From Pegea sp. RAD2-039 (lineage: Eukaryota; Chordata; Thaliacea; Salpida; Salpidae), in NCBI GenBank assembly GCA_034620365.1, contig JAQGEQ010000330.1, forward strand, positions 62,001 to 126,000: 64,000 nucleotides of DNA, read 5' to 3'. Position 1 is the first letter of the stretch. The number at the start of each line of letters is the position of its first letter. A program made the position numbers and the translations under genes. The notes below the pieces were generated by a model. That model made no database searches. It was not told the origin of the DNA and worked only from the letters and a program-made list of their open reading frames with translations. Shown piece by piece: positions 1-13,828 of this stretch.

Positions 1-884
1 ATAACTTGAAATTCAAGCCTTACTTTTAAACTTTGTAGAAATTATGATAATTATATTTAAATTGAAAACAAAACTATTTTAACAAGTAGAATTTTGTATC
101 AAAGCAAAAAAAATTTTAAAAACAAACTATTATTTTAACTTTTAAATTTAAAGTAAATTAAAACTTTTAATCCACATTTTTGTGTAATAAAAAATTATTA
201 AACTAAATATTATTCATTTTTATCACATGCTGCTAATTAAAAACGTTTTTAATCAAGATTTTTTTTAATTTCAAACATTTCAAGCTTTCTATTTTTGTAG
301 AGACGAAAATGTTAATATATCAACAAATCACTTTTGTCATATAAACAAATATAAAAAAGTCATTACCTGAAATATATCAAAACTTTTTATTCTTACTTGA
401 ATTACAGATCTTTCCCTCACTTTTTTGTAAAAGTTTTTGTGTTTCTTTAATTCATAAATAAAAGTGATTTGTTTGTAGGCGTAAATCATTGACTGATAGA
501 ATTTTCAAAAAGAGAAGAATTTCCGTTGATGTTTGTTTTCCTATTTACTGAAAGTTTGTAGGTAATTTTTAACGACCTAATTATAATAAGTTTGTTGAAA
601 CTATAGTGATCATAAAATTTCATAGCTTTTTCTCGTTTGTATCTTAATATATTATATTCTTTAAAAATAACAATTGATTTACTGTTTTCTTTTTGTAAAT
701 CTTTTTTCGATTTGTCTTATACTTATTACTATGAATTTTCATAATTGCTTCTTCTTTAACACTTTAATTTCCTAATATAGAAAGTCATGCCTATGATAAA
801 TTTAGAAAAATGTTTAATGTTCGTATAAAATTTATATGTTATGTTAAAGATATGGGAAGTTTAGAACTAAAATGTAATATTCAC

Positions 885-2510
885 CAAAAAGTAGAAATTA
901 ATTTTTCTATAAGATTGATATCTAAGGAGATAAAAAGCGTCGCACAGTTTTAAATAAATCAAACTTTTAAAGATAAATAAATATTAATAAATTAGTTTTC
1001 TTCCTGACAAATACTAGATGGAAAGATATTTTTATATAAAGTTTTTGGCTTTTGGTTTACGAGATTACAGTTTTCTTTCAATTTTGGTTAATTTTGATAT
1101 CGACTATGTGTCGATAGATTATTCTGGTTATTGCAACTAAGAAATAACAGGAAACTTTCAAATTTAGAAATATTTGATTTTTTCACATAATAAAATTACA
1201 TGACGTCATGTTCAATTTGGCATCAAATATTTGTTGATATTAAAGTTTTTTAATTTTGAAAAAATTGTGTTTTGTCGTTGTATTCAAAAAACCTACGGTG
1301 ATTACAAGCTTATATATTTTTTAGAATATCAATAATTTATTGGGTAGCAAAATTATTAATATTAAAATTACTATAAACTAACGATAGTAAACTAAAATTG
1401 TTTTCTTCAACTTTACAATAACAATTGTCCCGATAACTTGTCGGTAAGATAACTTGTCGGTGACGTAATTAGAAACTAGTGTTATGGTTATATTAATTAA
1501 CTAGTTTAAAATGTAACTTTTTCCTATTTTTGATTAGTGCCATTAAAGAAGGTTTAATTTTAATTTGTTATTCTTATCATTTGTTATTAGTAAAATTTTA
1601 TTGAATAGAGTTATTTGGTTATTTCCATTCTTTGTTATTTCAACTTCTTTCAATGAAATAAAGAGAAAATATTTACATTAGAAAATTTACACAACAAACG
1701 AGGATGAAACTACCTTTACAAAATTATTGCAAACTTAAACTGTAAATCTAAAAATATTCTAAAGTGAAATTTGTGATTGTAAAGCAAATTAAAAAGCTTT
1801 TTTGTTAAACTACTGTTTTTAACTGAAAAACAGTTGAGTTGCTTCATTTGCTAATGTGAAATTTTATGAAACAAAATCATAATAGAAGAAAATTTATAAA
1901 GTTCAAATAGAAAGTATATAACAATCATTCAAATCATAACAAGTAGTATATCGACGCTATACTTAAAATAAAAACAAGTCTGAAAAACACAATCAGAGAG
2001 CCGAAACTTTCTTAGTATGTTATGAAGTTTGATTTGATTTGATAAAAAAAAATATGAGATGAAAATAAAACAGATAGCTTAAAAATTACTGTAGCCAAGA
2101 AGTATTTGGACTATCTAAAATTGAAATCTCATTAAAACTAGTAAATCAAACTTTTATTAAAATAACAGAATTAACAATTTTAAATTTCACCTCTGTATGT
2201 AATAGAGATTAATTTTAGAAATATTTAAGATGTTGCAATTGTAATAAAGTTGAAAAATAAAACAATTTTAAAGACATTTTAGTGTTTCAACTTAAAGTAA
2301 AAAAAACAATAAGTACAATTTTCTTTTAAAATTAACAATTTTATAGAAATCTTCTAGATTTTGAAATTTAAAAAAACGAATAATAATAAAAATCAAATCA
2401 AGATTAATTTAATTTTCTGTTTCAAATTTTTCATATTTTAATCAAACATTATTATTTACTATTTTATTTTCATGCAAATTAAGTATCAGTAATGTTGTTT
2501 TTTAAAAATC
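885..2510 (+). repeat. 1.6 kb repeat unit, left copy
   Basis: Nearly identical to 58,003-59,635 in direct orientation, displaced by about 57.1 kb. Landmarks are AAGCGTCGCACAG, CTGACAAATACTAGATG, TATCGAC-TATGT-GTCGATA (1098-1116), CATGACGTCATG (near 1200), ACAAGTAGTATATCGACGC (1.94 kb) and the CTGTATGTAATAGAGATT block. No reading frame of note. The stretch 1-884 in front holds a partial copy of the GCTATGTTTT module (1-120) and otherwise nothing I can name. Confidence 0.75.
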
Positions 2511-3561
2511 TTTATAAATGTTAAATATACTATTGTATGTCAGTGAAATATATAAAAACCTTTTATTCACTACTTTTTTTCAGTCACAAGATGTCTCGGT
2601 TTCATCATCACAATCGATATTTTTATCTTATAGAATTAGTGTTTTGTGTTGAGATCTGTAGACATTTAGTTTTTCTCACTAACTTTTATTAATTTATTTA
2701 TTGACTATCTTGCTACTCACTAAGATCAATCATATTCTGTTCAAATAAAATATTTTTAGGTAGTAATCATCTTAAGTTTTCTGTAAATCAAATCACTATC
2801 CTGTTGTTTACAAAGACAAATAACAAACTTTACAAAATTTCAATAGTAAAATTTAGATAAATATTTGACGTCAAATTGCAATTTACGTCGTCTAATTGTT
2901 AATTGAAACTTTCAACTAAAAAGCAGGTTTGTTTATATTTCTTAATTTTGATTTTCGACATATTTTATCGACGCATCGCCGATATCAAAATTATGAACCT
3001 GTAAATGCAAGATTAGATACATGATCTTTTGGATAAACATCTTCATAATAATAACTTCTTTTCATCTAGTATTTGTCCAGAATAAAGTTATTTTTCGATA
3101 ATTATTTTATTTAAATTTGATTTATACTTAATCATAATATTGATTTAATATAATTAATGCAAATTAATATTTTAAATTAAAACATCCAAATAGTTGTACA
3201 ATTAAAGATTTATGTTATTTGTTAGTTATACTCGATGAACAAATGGTCGATATCAAAAATTAAAATTAATTGTGTTAATTTACGTTAAAGTTCATAGAAC
3301 ATTTCAATATATATAAAATCTTCTCATCTAGTATTTGTCAGGAAAAAGTGAGTTTTAAAATTTTTTATCTATCTTTAAAAGTTTGATTTATTTAAAACTG
3401 TGAGACGATTTTTATTTCTTTTGCTATCAATCTTATAAAAACTTATTTGGTACTTCTTAGTGCATAAAACATTTTATTTTTAAACTGTTTAATGGTTTTT
3501 TAAAATGTGACTTTTACAAATACGATTTATAAAAAGCTAATTGTATGAGTATGAATAAACA

Positions 3562-3692
3562 ATGTTTGGTAAGCTCATAGTCACTGAGTAACACTATATT
3601 TCTGACAGATAAGAGGAAACAAAGTTTATAAAATTATAAAATATAAACATACAACTGTTACAATGACATCTTGTGACTGAAAAATAAATAGT
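3562..3692 (-). repeat. Module A dispersed repeat (representative copy)
   Basis: Module A is a 110-130 bp segment; in sense orientation it starts CAGTCACAAGATGTCA and ends GTTGCTCAGTGACTTTGAG followed by CTTACAAAACAT. I count about two dozen full or partial copies in both orientations: near 2.58, 3.6, 5.5, 7.7, 10.4, 12.8, 15.6, 18.7, 20.0, 21.8, 26.6, 34.5, 35.0, 42.8, 44.9, 45.6, 47.0, 47.6, 48.8, 49.8, 52.9, 55.1, 56.6 and 63.5 kb. The ends are conserved better than the AT-rich middle, and no reading frame is shared. I see no tRNA-like promoter boxes and no consistent terminal repeats. Confidence 0.75.
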
Positions 3693-6299
3693 AAAATGCA
3701 ATTAAATTTTACAAAATGTTGTGAATGTTTAATGTAATAAACTTTAATAAAGGTGAGACAAATCGCAAATATTTTGTTTAAGTCAGGTTTACACTGAATC
3801 TTAATGAATTGATAAGGTAGAATTTGATTAAACTTTTTTTTTGTATAATTTAAGTAATGTTTTTTTAACTCATTTAAGTATTATAAAAATAGTTGCTTAA
3901 TATTACTTTTTATTTACTTTTAAAGATTATATTTTAATTAAACGCAAAATAAAACATTACACCACTTTTTAAAAAGTTATTATCAAAAATATAACATTGC
4001 AGTTTTTTTATGAGAATAATGAAATAAGAATTTTATAGAACTACTACTCATATTTTTAAATTTTTTTTAGTAAACAAAAAAATTATGTTTATACACTGAT
4101 CATTTTTTAGTAATTTGTAGTAAAATGCGACTATAAATATTTGAAACTTAAAATATTAAAAGAGAAGCAGTTATTAAAATTCAAAGTGAAAATCATAAAT
4201 CAAAGCTACAAGAGCTTTATAAAAATAAAACAGTAAAACAAATGTTGTAATTAAATAACTTGAAACTTTATGTTGAAATCTATCATTAGTTCTGAAATGT
4301 CATTATCACTTTAATTTCAAGTTTATTATAATGACTTTCTCATTATTCTTTCATACTCCAATCTGTTTATGTCTATCAAAGTTTGAGGTTACATTACAAT
4401 ATTTTTGTATATACTTGTAAATGATGGTCTCAGCATAATGAAAATTTGACGTTAAGCCTATTAAATAAAACAACCTACAAACGAGTTACTATTGATTTAA
4501 ACAACTTTTAAAATTATATTAATTTATTTTTTTTTTCATTCAAATTTAGATTAAAGTTTAATTTACTACAAAAAAAAACAGATAAGTTTTGTAGGTCTAT
4601 AAATGTCATAAATACTCAGAATTATAAACTCTTATTTAAAGTTAACTTTTTGTTAGAAGTTAGTTTAATAAATGCAACAACAAGTACTTAACCTAACTTT
4701 AAAAATACTCTCAAATAATTTAACTAACCAAAGTTTTCAATTCTCAATAGACATGTCAGTTATACAGCAATGTCCTAGAAATATTTAACAATTATGCAAA
4801 CATTTAGATAGTTATTATAAAATGATTATTAGCATTCTATAAACTATGAAAATGAATTGTGAAAAGAAACAAAGATATCTTTTGAATGAAAAAAGTGATA
4901 AAAGAAACTTATTTATAGACACAAGTGTCTTTGAAATACAATAGCGTACTGCAAAGAAAGGCTCTATAGATAAAATAATTAAGATTAAATTGTAGAATTG
5001 TACATAAAATTTAAATTCATTTGAATTTACAAAAAACATTTGTTTCTGTTTTCAGTTTACAAATATAGATTTTGATGAAATTAAAAAAAAGTTCAAATGA
5101 TTTGTTTCTTTAATCAGTTTAAGAAAAAATTAAAAGTTTGAAATGTTTTTACAAAAACTTGAACTTATTTGCAAACTCGTTGTACAAATCTCCAAATAAA
5201 AGCATTTTCTAAGTATTTATATTTCTAGGTATTTATCTAACCTAATAAGATTAAATGTTAAATAGATTCTTTGATTATTTATATACATACAATATTTTAT
5301 ACATTAATTTCAAACTATTTTCTACTGCTTAGTGCTTCACAAAACTTTATTTTAAATTTTTTAAGAATATATTTCCAGTAAAATTATTACAAGTACTTTT
5401 CATATAATCTAATTCTAATACTTTAAATAAAACTGATATAAATATTAAAAAAAAACATACTGGAATCCTAATGTCACTGAGCAACATTATTTGTCTAGTA
5501 GATATAAGAGTACAAGAATTCATAATTTCTTATAATATAAAGATAAAACTATTGTAAAGACATCTTGTGAATGAAGATTTGAAAATAAAATGAAATTTTT
5601 AATTTCTGTTAATATTAAGCTTTTTTCATGAATTGCTAAATAATATGAAAAAGTGAAATAAAAATTATAATTTTAAATTTCTTAAAATAATTTTTTTATA
5701 GCTCAATATTGCTAGTTTTTGCTAAAAATTTTTTTTGACTTTGTTGCTATCCACTAAATTCCATCATAGATTTACTGGAACAATTGGAAATGTTTGCGAT
5801 ATTCTTAAAGAAAAATAAATAAAATGTTTTTAAGTAGTAATCATCATAAGTTTTTGTAGATCAAATCAATATTCTGTTCAATACAACAACAAATAACAAT
5901 TTCTTCAAAATTTCAAAACTATAATTTTGACAAAAATTTGATGTCAAATTGAAAATCACATCAAGTAATTTGATCAAATGAAACTTTTTAGAAAATTTAA
6001 ATTCAAAAAATTTTCTGTTATTTTTTAGTTGTAATTATTGGATTAAATTATCGACAAATGGCCGATATTAAAAAATAAAACTTCAACTCAATATTCGACT
6101 CAATTAATTAGTTAAAGAGTTACCAGTAGTGGCTTAAAAATAAGTACTCAATATTATCAAAAATTTTATTAAAACTTGCTTAATTGGTAACAGTAAATTT
6201 AATTAAATAAATTAATTATCACAAAAATTATAGTCTTAATGGGCTTTCATTATTTTGTGTATTTTATTTTACTTTGTTAAGTTAGGTTAATCATTTTTT

Positions 6300-6660
6300 A
6301 TTGAATTGAAAACTCAGTTCAGCCAATTGTTTTATTTTCATCTCATATTTTATTTATCAAATCAAACTTCATATCAGACTGAAAAAGTTCCGGTTTACTG
6401 ATTTTGCTCTACAGACTTGTTTTTATTTTAAGTATATAGCGTCGATATACTACTTGTTATGAATTGAATGAAACTGTTTTCAACTTTTTATTTGAAACTT
6501 TATTAATTTTCTTCTGACATATTTTTCATTTCACAAAATTTCACATTAGCAAATAAAACAATACAAATAATTATTTTTCAGTTAAAAACAGTAATTTAAC
6601 AACAAAAGCCTTTAAATTTGCTTTAGAATCACAAATTTCACGTTATAATTTAGTATTTCC
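6300..6660 (-). repeat. Inverted fragment of the 1.6 kb unit
   Basis: Contains the reverse complement of the ACAAGTAGTATATCGACGC block (6.41-6.46 kb) and its flanks. The remainder of 2,511-7,699 is a patchwork of module-A copies (3.6, 5.5 kb), TATCGAC/GTCGATA palindromes (2966, 3232, 6049) and unassigned AT-rich sequence. Confidence 0.55.
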
Positions 6661-8686
6661 TACTAATGAAAATGAAAAGGAAATATGATGAAGGTTAAAT
6701 AAACATCAAAATAACTCCTTGATCATTTATTTATCTAGAAATAATTCAAATAGTTATTACCAAGGTTTTGGATTTTAAATAATTATTTAAGCCTTAAAGA
6801 AAATATGTAAATTTTGAAAATTCTGAAAACTGGTTGTTGGCATTCTACATGTTGAACTGCATTTTTTGACAAAATTAAAAAATTAAATTTGTCGAAAAAT
6901 TAAATTGACAAAATTAAATTTATCAAAATAATTCTAAATTAAATTATCAACATTTATTATTTAAAAAAGAATTTAACAAATAATTGTTCAATTTAATCAT
7001 GAAATTTAATTTACGACAATTACGATCATCTAAGTCTGGAAATATTTCACAAGTAAAATGTTTGTTGTTCGAATAACTTCAATATTTAGAGCTATCTCAA
7101 ACTTGGTAGACCAAACAAAAAAATTATATTATCGTAATAATAAACAATTTTATGAAAAATAATATATCGAAACAAATAAGCAAATAAATTTCATTTCATT
7201 GAATGATTAAGTAATATGTAAGAATATTAATATATTAATATTAATATAGAATACGAATATTACGATTATTATACTCGAGGGATATCAAGGAGAATAAATG
7301 AAAAAAATTTAATTGTCATATATTAATATTTTGATGAAGATTATCAACATATTGTCGATTTCAAAAAAATTTGTTGCTTAACGTTTCCAACATGGAGACG
7401 AAGTTGAAGTTAATTTTTTCTTTTAGCAATTTCTTGAAATCTAATATTTTTCCGAAGAAAATAATTTTTTGATTTCAGAATATCATTACAACTTTGATTT
7501 ATTTAAAACATTGAGACAAGTTTTATTTCTATTCTGTTCCATCCTACATAAAAATTACTCACAACTTCTTAGTGAATAATACAATTTAATTAAAAACTTT
7601 TCAAGAATTATTCACATAAAATTATTAGAAAAACCTTGTACATATTTCTAATTATAACAATTTTTTAATAAAATCGATAAAAATATTAAAAAACATTGTA
7701 CTTGAATCTTAAAGTCACTGAGCAACACTATTTTTCTAGTATGTAACAAGGTACAACAATTATAATCTCTTAAAATATGAAAACAAAACTTTTATAGAGA
7801 CATCTTGTGACTGAAAAAATTAAAATATTTTAATATTTTTAACTTCTGCTAGATTAAAATTTTTCATGAGTTGTTGAATATTTTGAAATGAAAGAAAAAC
7901 AAAAATTATAAGAATAAAATTAAAAAAAAAACTATTTTCTCACTCACTATTGCTAAAGTTTACTAAATTTATTTATTGACTATCTTGCTACCCACTAAAT
8001 TCAATCAAATCCTATAAAAAACATAAAAAACAAACTCTTAGGTAGTAATCATCGTAGGTTTTTGTAAATCAAATCACTATTCTGTTGATTACAACGACAA
8101 ATAATATTTTCTACAAAATTTCAATACTAGAAATGAGACAAATATTTGACGTCAAATTGCAATTCAGTCCATCTAATTTCTTTCATTGATAAATTCAAGC
8201 AGCTTTCATTTTAAAAGTTTATTTGTACTTTTTAGTATTAATTTTCCAATTAATTTATCGACACATGGTCGATATCAAAAATATAAATTTCTTCTAATTA
8301 ATAATGAGTGAAGAATGACTAACGTTCTTCATTATTAAAACTTCTTTTAATCTAGTATTTGTCCGGAGAAAAATATTTCAAAAAAATTAAAATTCATTTC
8401 ATAAATTTGATTTAATCATATTTATAAGAATAATTTTTCTTGTTTCAGATAAAATTAAAAACAAATGTTTCTACTAAATTAATACAATAATGATATGTTA
8501 TTATATAACATGTAAAAAAATATCTTAAGCTATTTCATTATATCTAATAAAAAGTGTAACATTCTAATATTGTAAACAATCAAATAAATTATTTTGTCAA
8601 GAACTTTGTATAGAAATCAAAATTTACATAAAAATTTATTCACATCATGTTAGTAATAATGCTGACTATTTGAAATACGTTTACAG

Positions 8687-8813
8687 ATAAAATAAGTGAT
8701 TTTTCAAGAAATTTGGCCATTTTAACGACTGCGTTATAAGACAAAATCCAAGAAAAAAAGGTTCTTCAGGTTTCTGTATAATGTTATTTGCTGAGCCTGA
8801 TTCTGTTAAAAAA
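8687..8813 (+). pseudogene. RRM-domain exon, copy A (frameshifted)
   Basis: This is the counterpart of the exon at 13.8 kb in the other direct copy of the 3.1 kb unit. It follows TTTACAG and precedes GTAATT, but is 127 nt long: one base is lost near its start, so the first ten codons are out of frame with the rest. The remainder reads KKFGHFNDCVIRQNPRKKG and then SSGFCIMLFAEPDSVKK. Confidence 0.7.
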
Positions 8814-9774
8814 GTAATTATGTTTGTTTGAAAAAGTTGATATGAGTTACTTTAAACAACATTTTTATAGACAGTTGGAAAAAATTTCATTAAAAATCGT
8901 TTTAATTGTTCTACTTTAGAGGTGTTTCTATTAATATTAATCATACGAATTATTTGAAAATTTATAATCTAAAAAGTAACAAAAAGTAAAATTAATATAG
9001 AATTATTGTCAAAAGAAAGCAACTTTCTCACAGTATAAAATAAAAAGAAAACTTTTAATTGAAAATTAGAATTCGGAATTGATTTGCGTCCGGACAAACT
9101 CTAGATCAAAAGAAATTAATAAAACGAAAAAGTATTACTAAGATTTAAATTGTTACAATTTTAATTTCCAAAAGCATTTTGAAATCGACAATTTGTCGGT
9201 GATGTAGTTGTTAATTTGAACTTATTGGGTAATCTCATTAAACAAAATCTTATAAAAAGTCAAACCACATTTACTTCATTATAAAATAGATTAAAAAGGT
9301 TTTAATCAAACACTTTCAAAGAGCAAGTATACAACTTTTTTGAAAACTGAAGATAAATATATAATTCTAATTCAGACTTATTATCCAACATCAGCAAATC
9401 GATATCCGCTGAATTGAAAAAATTTAAATCTGAAAAAGGAAGATGTAAATACACTTCAACTAAAAGATTTTAAGAGATAAAAATAAAACTTTTTTTAAAA
9501 GAACCTAAAGAAACATTTTGATGGTGATTGAAAAGTGAAAAGAAAATATAAAGTTATTTTCAAATCTTCAAAATTGTTTATTAAAATTATTTAAGGTATT
9601 TTACATAAAAAGTATTTTTATTATTGTTGAAACTTTAAAAGTAAAATGTAGAAAGTAGCAGTAAGTAAAAATTAAATTAGTTTGAAATTTAATTGTTCGA
9701 GGATCTTTTATTTCTTATGATTTCTTAAAAACAAAACAGTTTTTAAATGATCTCTTCAAAAACAGAATTAATAG

Positions 9775-9980
9775 TTTTCTACAAGATCTCACTGCGAAGT
9801 GGAACATGATCTTTGACAAGGATGTATAAGCCGGAAGTTGATGAGTTCACAAAAAGATCTGGTGTCGATCGAAGGTGACGTCATCAGCATATGACGTCAT
9901 TAGTGACTGATTTGTTTATTTTTAGTTTGAAAGAAGACTTTTTGAAAGAAGAAGATGAGGATCAGATGCAGATGTTAATG
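9775..9980 (+). pseudogene. Exon pair with 51-bp intron, copy A
   Basis: Homologous to the pair at 14.9-15.1 kb. The first exon (to 9874) has an in-frame TGA where other copies have CGA, then reads MYKPEVDEFTKRSGVDR. The 51-bp intron (9875-9925) again contains two TGACGTCA sites. The second exon (9926-9980) reads LKEDFLKEEDEDQMQMLM before a consensus GTAAGT donor and is one codon longer than in copy B. Confidence 0.6.
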
Positions 9981-10979
9981 GTAAGTTGTTGATCTTAGTG
10001 ATGTTGATCTTAAAGATCAACAATGATTAATGATGAGGGTTTATAAACTTAACAATAACAATTTTAATTATTCTTTTAAAAAATCATTAGAAAACAGATT
10101 TAATAGTATCCAATAAGATATATAAATTAAAAAAAGTTCTTAAAATACTTTTTCTACTTTTTTTGTTTAGTTTTAATTCAACAAAAGTAGAACAATTTTA
10201 TCTGCTAATAAAAAGTATTTGTTAAAAATTAAAGTATTAATTTTCATTCTACAATTTTCTTAAAAGTAAATTTTATTAAAAACTTAGATTTATCTAAAGC
10301 TAGAAATTTGAATGTGAAATACTCCAAACTAAAACTAATACAAATACTTTTTAAGTTAACCTTAATTGTATGAGATTTAATAAAACTGATATGAATACTA
10401 AAAAATAATGTTTTGTAAACTAAAAGTCACTGAGCAACAGTATTTCTCGAACAGATCTTAAGATACAACCCTTATAATTTTATAAAAATAGAAAATAGAA
10501 CAAGTATAGTGACATCTTGTGGTTGAAAAATCAATAGTAAAATTGCAATCATATATTAAAATATTTTTCAATTTAAAGTTTGACAAACAAAAACTCCAAT
10601 AAAAGTGAGGAAAACTGAAAATAATCAGTTAAATTAAGTTTTACTTTCCCACAACGAAAATGCAAGATAAAAATTGTTTGAAAAAATTCTTTTTGAAAAT
10701 TGTGTCAATGTTTTTCTAAACTTAGTTTGATATTCTAAAAACAGTTGAATAAAATTAGTTTCTGAAAAAATTTTTAAGGATTACTTTTTAAAATAACGCA
10801 AATTAAACATTATTGCATTTTGTGAAAAAGAGTTATTTAGAATATAATATGAATTGTAACGAAAACAATAAAATGATAAAAATATTATAGAACTATAAAT
10901 CGGGTTGTATTATTGTTACAAAACAAAGAACTTTTATATTTACATTAAATGTTTTTGTATATAGTTTTTCTATATGTCT

Positions 10980-11490
10980 GACATGAAAACTTCTATATAT
11001 TCTAATCTAAAGCGTAAGAAGTAAAAAAAGTAAAATTAATTTAGAATTTTTGTCAAAGGAAAGATTATATCACAGCTTAGAATAAAAAGAAAACTTATAA
11101 TTGAAAATTAAAATTCTGAATTGATTTTTCGTCCGGACAAACTCTAGATCAAAATAAGTTGTAAAAGCAATGAAGTATTATTAATATTTATGATTAACAT
11201 TGATTCTCTTACCATAAACATATTGAAAACGACAATTTGATGGTGATGTAGTTGTTAATTTGATCTTAGTAATCTCATTAATTAAAATCTTATAAAAAGT
11301 CGAACCACATTAACTTCATTTTAAAATAGATTAAAAAGGTTTTAATCAAACACTTTCAAAGAGCAAGTAAACAAGTTTTTCAAAATTGAAGATAAATATA
11401 TATTTCTAATTCAAACCTATTATCTGACGTCAGCAAATCTATATCCGCTGAATTGAACAAATTTAAATCTGAAAAAGGCAACAATGCTAC
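10980..11490 (+). repeat. Partial third copy of the 3.1 kb unit
   Basis: It matches the section after the RRM exon, from the CACAG..AATAAAAAG stretch through CGTCCGGACAAACTCTAGATC to ATCTGAAAAAGG, then stops abruptly. It carries no RRM exon. The rest of 10,769-12,834 is AT-rich spacer, except for a module at 11.84-12.06 kb. Confidence 0.65.
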
Positions 11491-13828
11491 CGAAATCAAC
11501 AAAAAATTTTTTAACTTGTCTAAATCAATAGATGAATGTACTTACAAACAGACTTATCACCTCATTGTTTATTAGTGGTTTTTTAATGAAGTGAATTTTA
11601 GTCTAGCTACCAATGAATTCAGTAAGAACATTGGTGGATTTTAATGGAAAATATCTTTATTTCAAACTTAATTTTGTAGTGAAAAAAGTCTATTTTACTC
11701 ATTCGAAGTTTTTTTACTAGCTTTAAATTTTTAACTTTACTTCATAAAATATAATAAATTTAAGCAAAATTGTTTCTATGTGTAAGTAGAAATGTTTTTA
11801 TAAAAATCATAAACATCTAATTAAAGATTTAGAAGTTTTATGTTTCTATAGTCGGAAAAGCTAGACGTCGCTGAAGATAAATAATTTTGAAATCCTTGCA
11901 TTGTTTCAGGCTATGTTTTCGTAAATGATATTTGATAAATTGAATTTTAATACTTACTTTCAAACTTTGTTGAAATTACGAATAATTATGTTTAAATTAA
12001 AAACAAAACTATTTTAACAGGTAGCTTTTCATATCAAACAAGATAAAAATTAAAAAAAAATTATATTTTTATTTTTAAAATTAAGTAAATTGAAACTTTT
12101 TAACATAAATTTTTATGTAATAAAAAAGTATCAAACTTTCTACTATTCAACTTTGAAATAAATCACCTTTTTTACTTAAACAATAATTCTAAAACTGAAA
12201 GTTCAAAATTTCTTATTCGAATATTTTTTACTTAGTAAAATTTTAATAAATCTGAAACTGAAATATATAAAAAAATTTTTATGATAAATTGAATTGTTAT
12301 AAAAATATGTAATAAGAACTTTCATTTACTTTTGCGTTAAAGTTTTGGCTAAAAATCAAATTAAAAACAAAAGCAGAATTCAAAGTTGTCCTGAGTTTTC
12401 AATTCAATAAATAAAATATTAATTTAATTTAACGGAAAAAGATAAAATACACAAAAAAATTAGTGCCTTATAACGTTTATAACTTCTATGCTAACTAATT
12501 TATATAAATAAAATTACTGTTAGTAATTAAGAAATTTTCAATAAAATTTTTTATAGTATTGAGTACTCATTTTTAAGCCATTACTGGTACTTATTTAACT
12601 AATTAAATAAAAAAAAGTTTCAAAAAACTCAATATTTGAAGCTAAGAATTACATTTTAATTATCATGCATTCTGAAAAAGATTATTAATCTTTTTAGAGT
12701 TTAATTCGAAATATTTAATTAATTTAATTATAACTTAATTATTATTCTTTTAAAATTATTACAAATACTTTTTATATAAAGCTAATTGTATCATTTTTAA
12801 TAAAAATGATATAAATATTAAATAAGAACGTAGTGGAATCTTAAAGTCACTGAGCAACATTATTTTTCTAATGGATATGAAAGTACAACAATTATAATCT
12901 CTAAAAATATAAAAACAAAACTTTTATAGAGACATCTTGTGACTGAAAAAATTAAAATATTTTAATATTTTTAACTTCTGTTAGATTAAAATTTTTCATG
13001 AATTGCTGAATATATTGAAATGAAAGAAAAACAAAAATTATAAGTATAAAATTAAAAAAAAAACTATTTTCTCACTCACTATTGCTAAAGTTTACTAAAT
13101 TTATTTATTGACTATCTTACTACCCACTAAATTCAATCAAATCCTATAAAAAACATAAAAAACAATTTCTTAGGTAGTAATCATCGTAGGTTTTTGTAAA
13201 TCAAATCACTATTCTATTGATTACAACGACAAATAATATTTTCTACAAAATTTCAATACTAGAAATGAGACAAATATTTGACGTCAAATTGCAATTCAGT
13301 CCATCTAATTTCTTTCATTGATAAATTCAAGCAGCTTTCATCTTAAAAGTTTGTTTGTACTTCTTAGTACTAATTTTCGAATTAATTTATCGACACATGG
13401 TCGATATCAAAAATATAAATTTTCATAGTTTTTTGCGAATTTGAAGAATGACTAACGTTCTTCAATATTAAAACTTCTTTTGATCTAGTATTTGTCCGGA
13501 GGAAAAATATTTCTCAAAAATTAAAATTCATTTCATAAATTTGATTTAATCATAATCATAAGAATAATTTTGCTTGTTGCCAATAAAATTAAAAACAAAT
13601 GTTTCTACTAATTTAATACAATAATAATATGTTATTATATAACATGTAGAAAAATATCTAAAGCTATTTCATTATATCTAATAAAAGGTGTAACATTAGA
13701 ACTATCAAATAAGTAAACAATCAAATTAATTGTTTTGTCAAGAACTTTATATAGAAATCAAAATTTACATAAACATTTTTTTCACATCATGTTAGTAATA
13801 ATGCTGACTATTTGAAATACGTTTTCAG

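Larger units (their letters stand above)
7700..10768 (+). repeat. 3.1 kb repeat unit, copy A
   Basis: Direct repeat of 12,835-15,921, displaced by about 5.13-5.15 kb and nearly identical over long stretches. In order it holds a module-A copy (AAGTCACTGAGCAAC ... ACATCTTGTGACTG), a TATCGAC/GTCGATA palindrome (8256-8274), a TAGTATTTGTCCGGA site, the RRM exon, a GTCCGGAC palindrome (near 9090), the exon pair, and a second module-A copy (10.4 kb). The start of homology is blurred; the right end is sharp near 10768. Confidence 0.8.

Noticed and set aside
4815..5039. 74-codon minus-strand frame, and similar AT-rich frames at 16.7 and 17.5 kb
   Set aside because: Composition is Phe/Ile/Leu/Tyr-rich as expected of AT-rich noncoding DNA; no motif, splice or conservation support.
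9926..9980. Reading the exon-pair peptide (LKEDFLKEEDEDQ) as simple-sequence noise
   Set aside because: The frame, the splice signals and codon-sized indels are shared by four copies, so I kept it as an exon relic.
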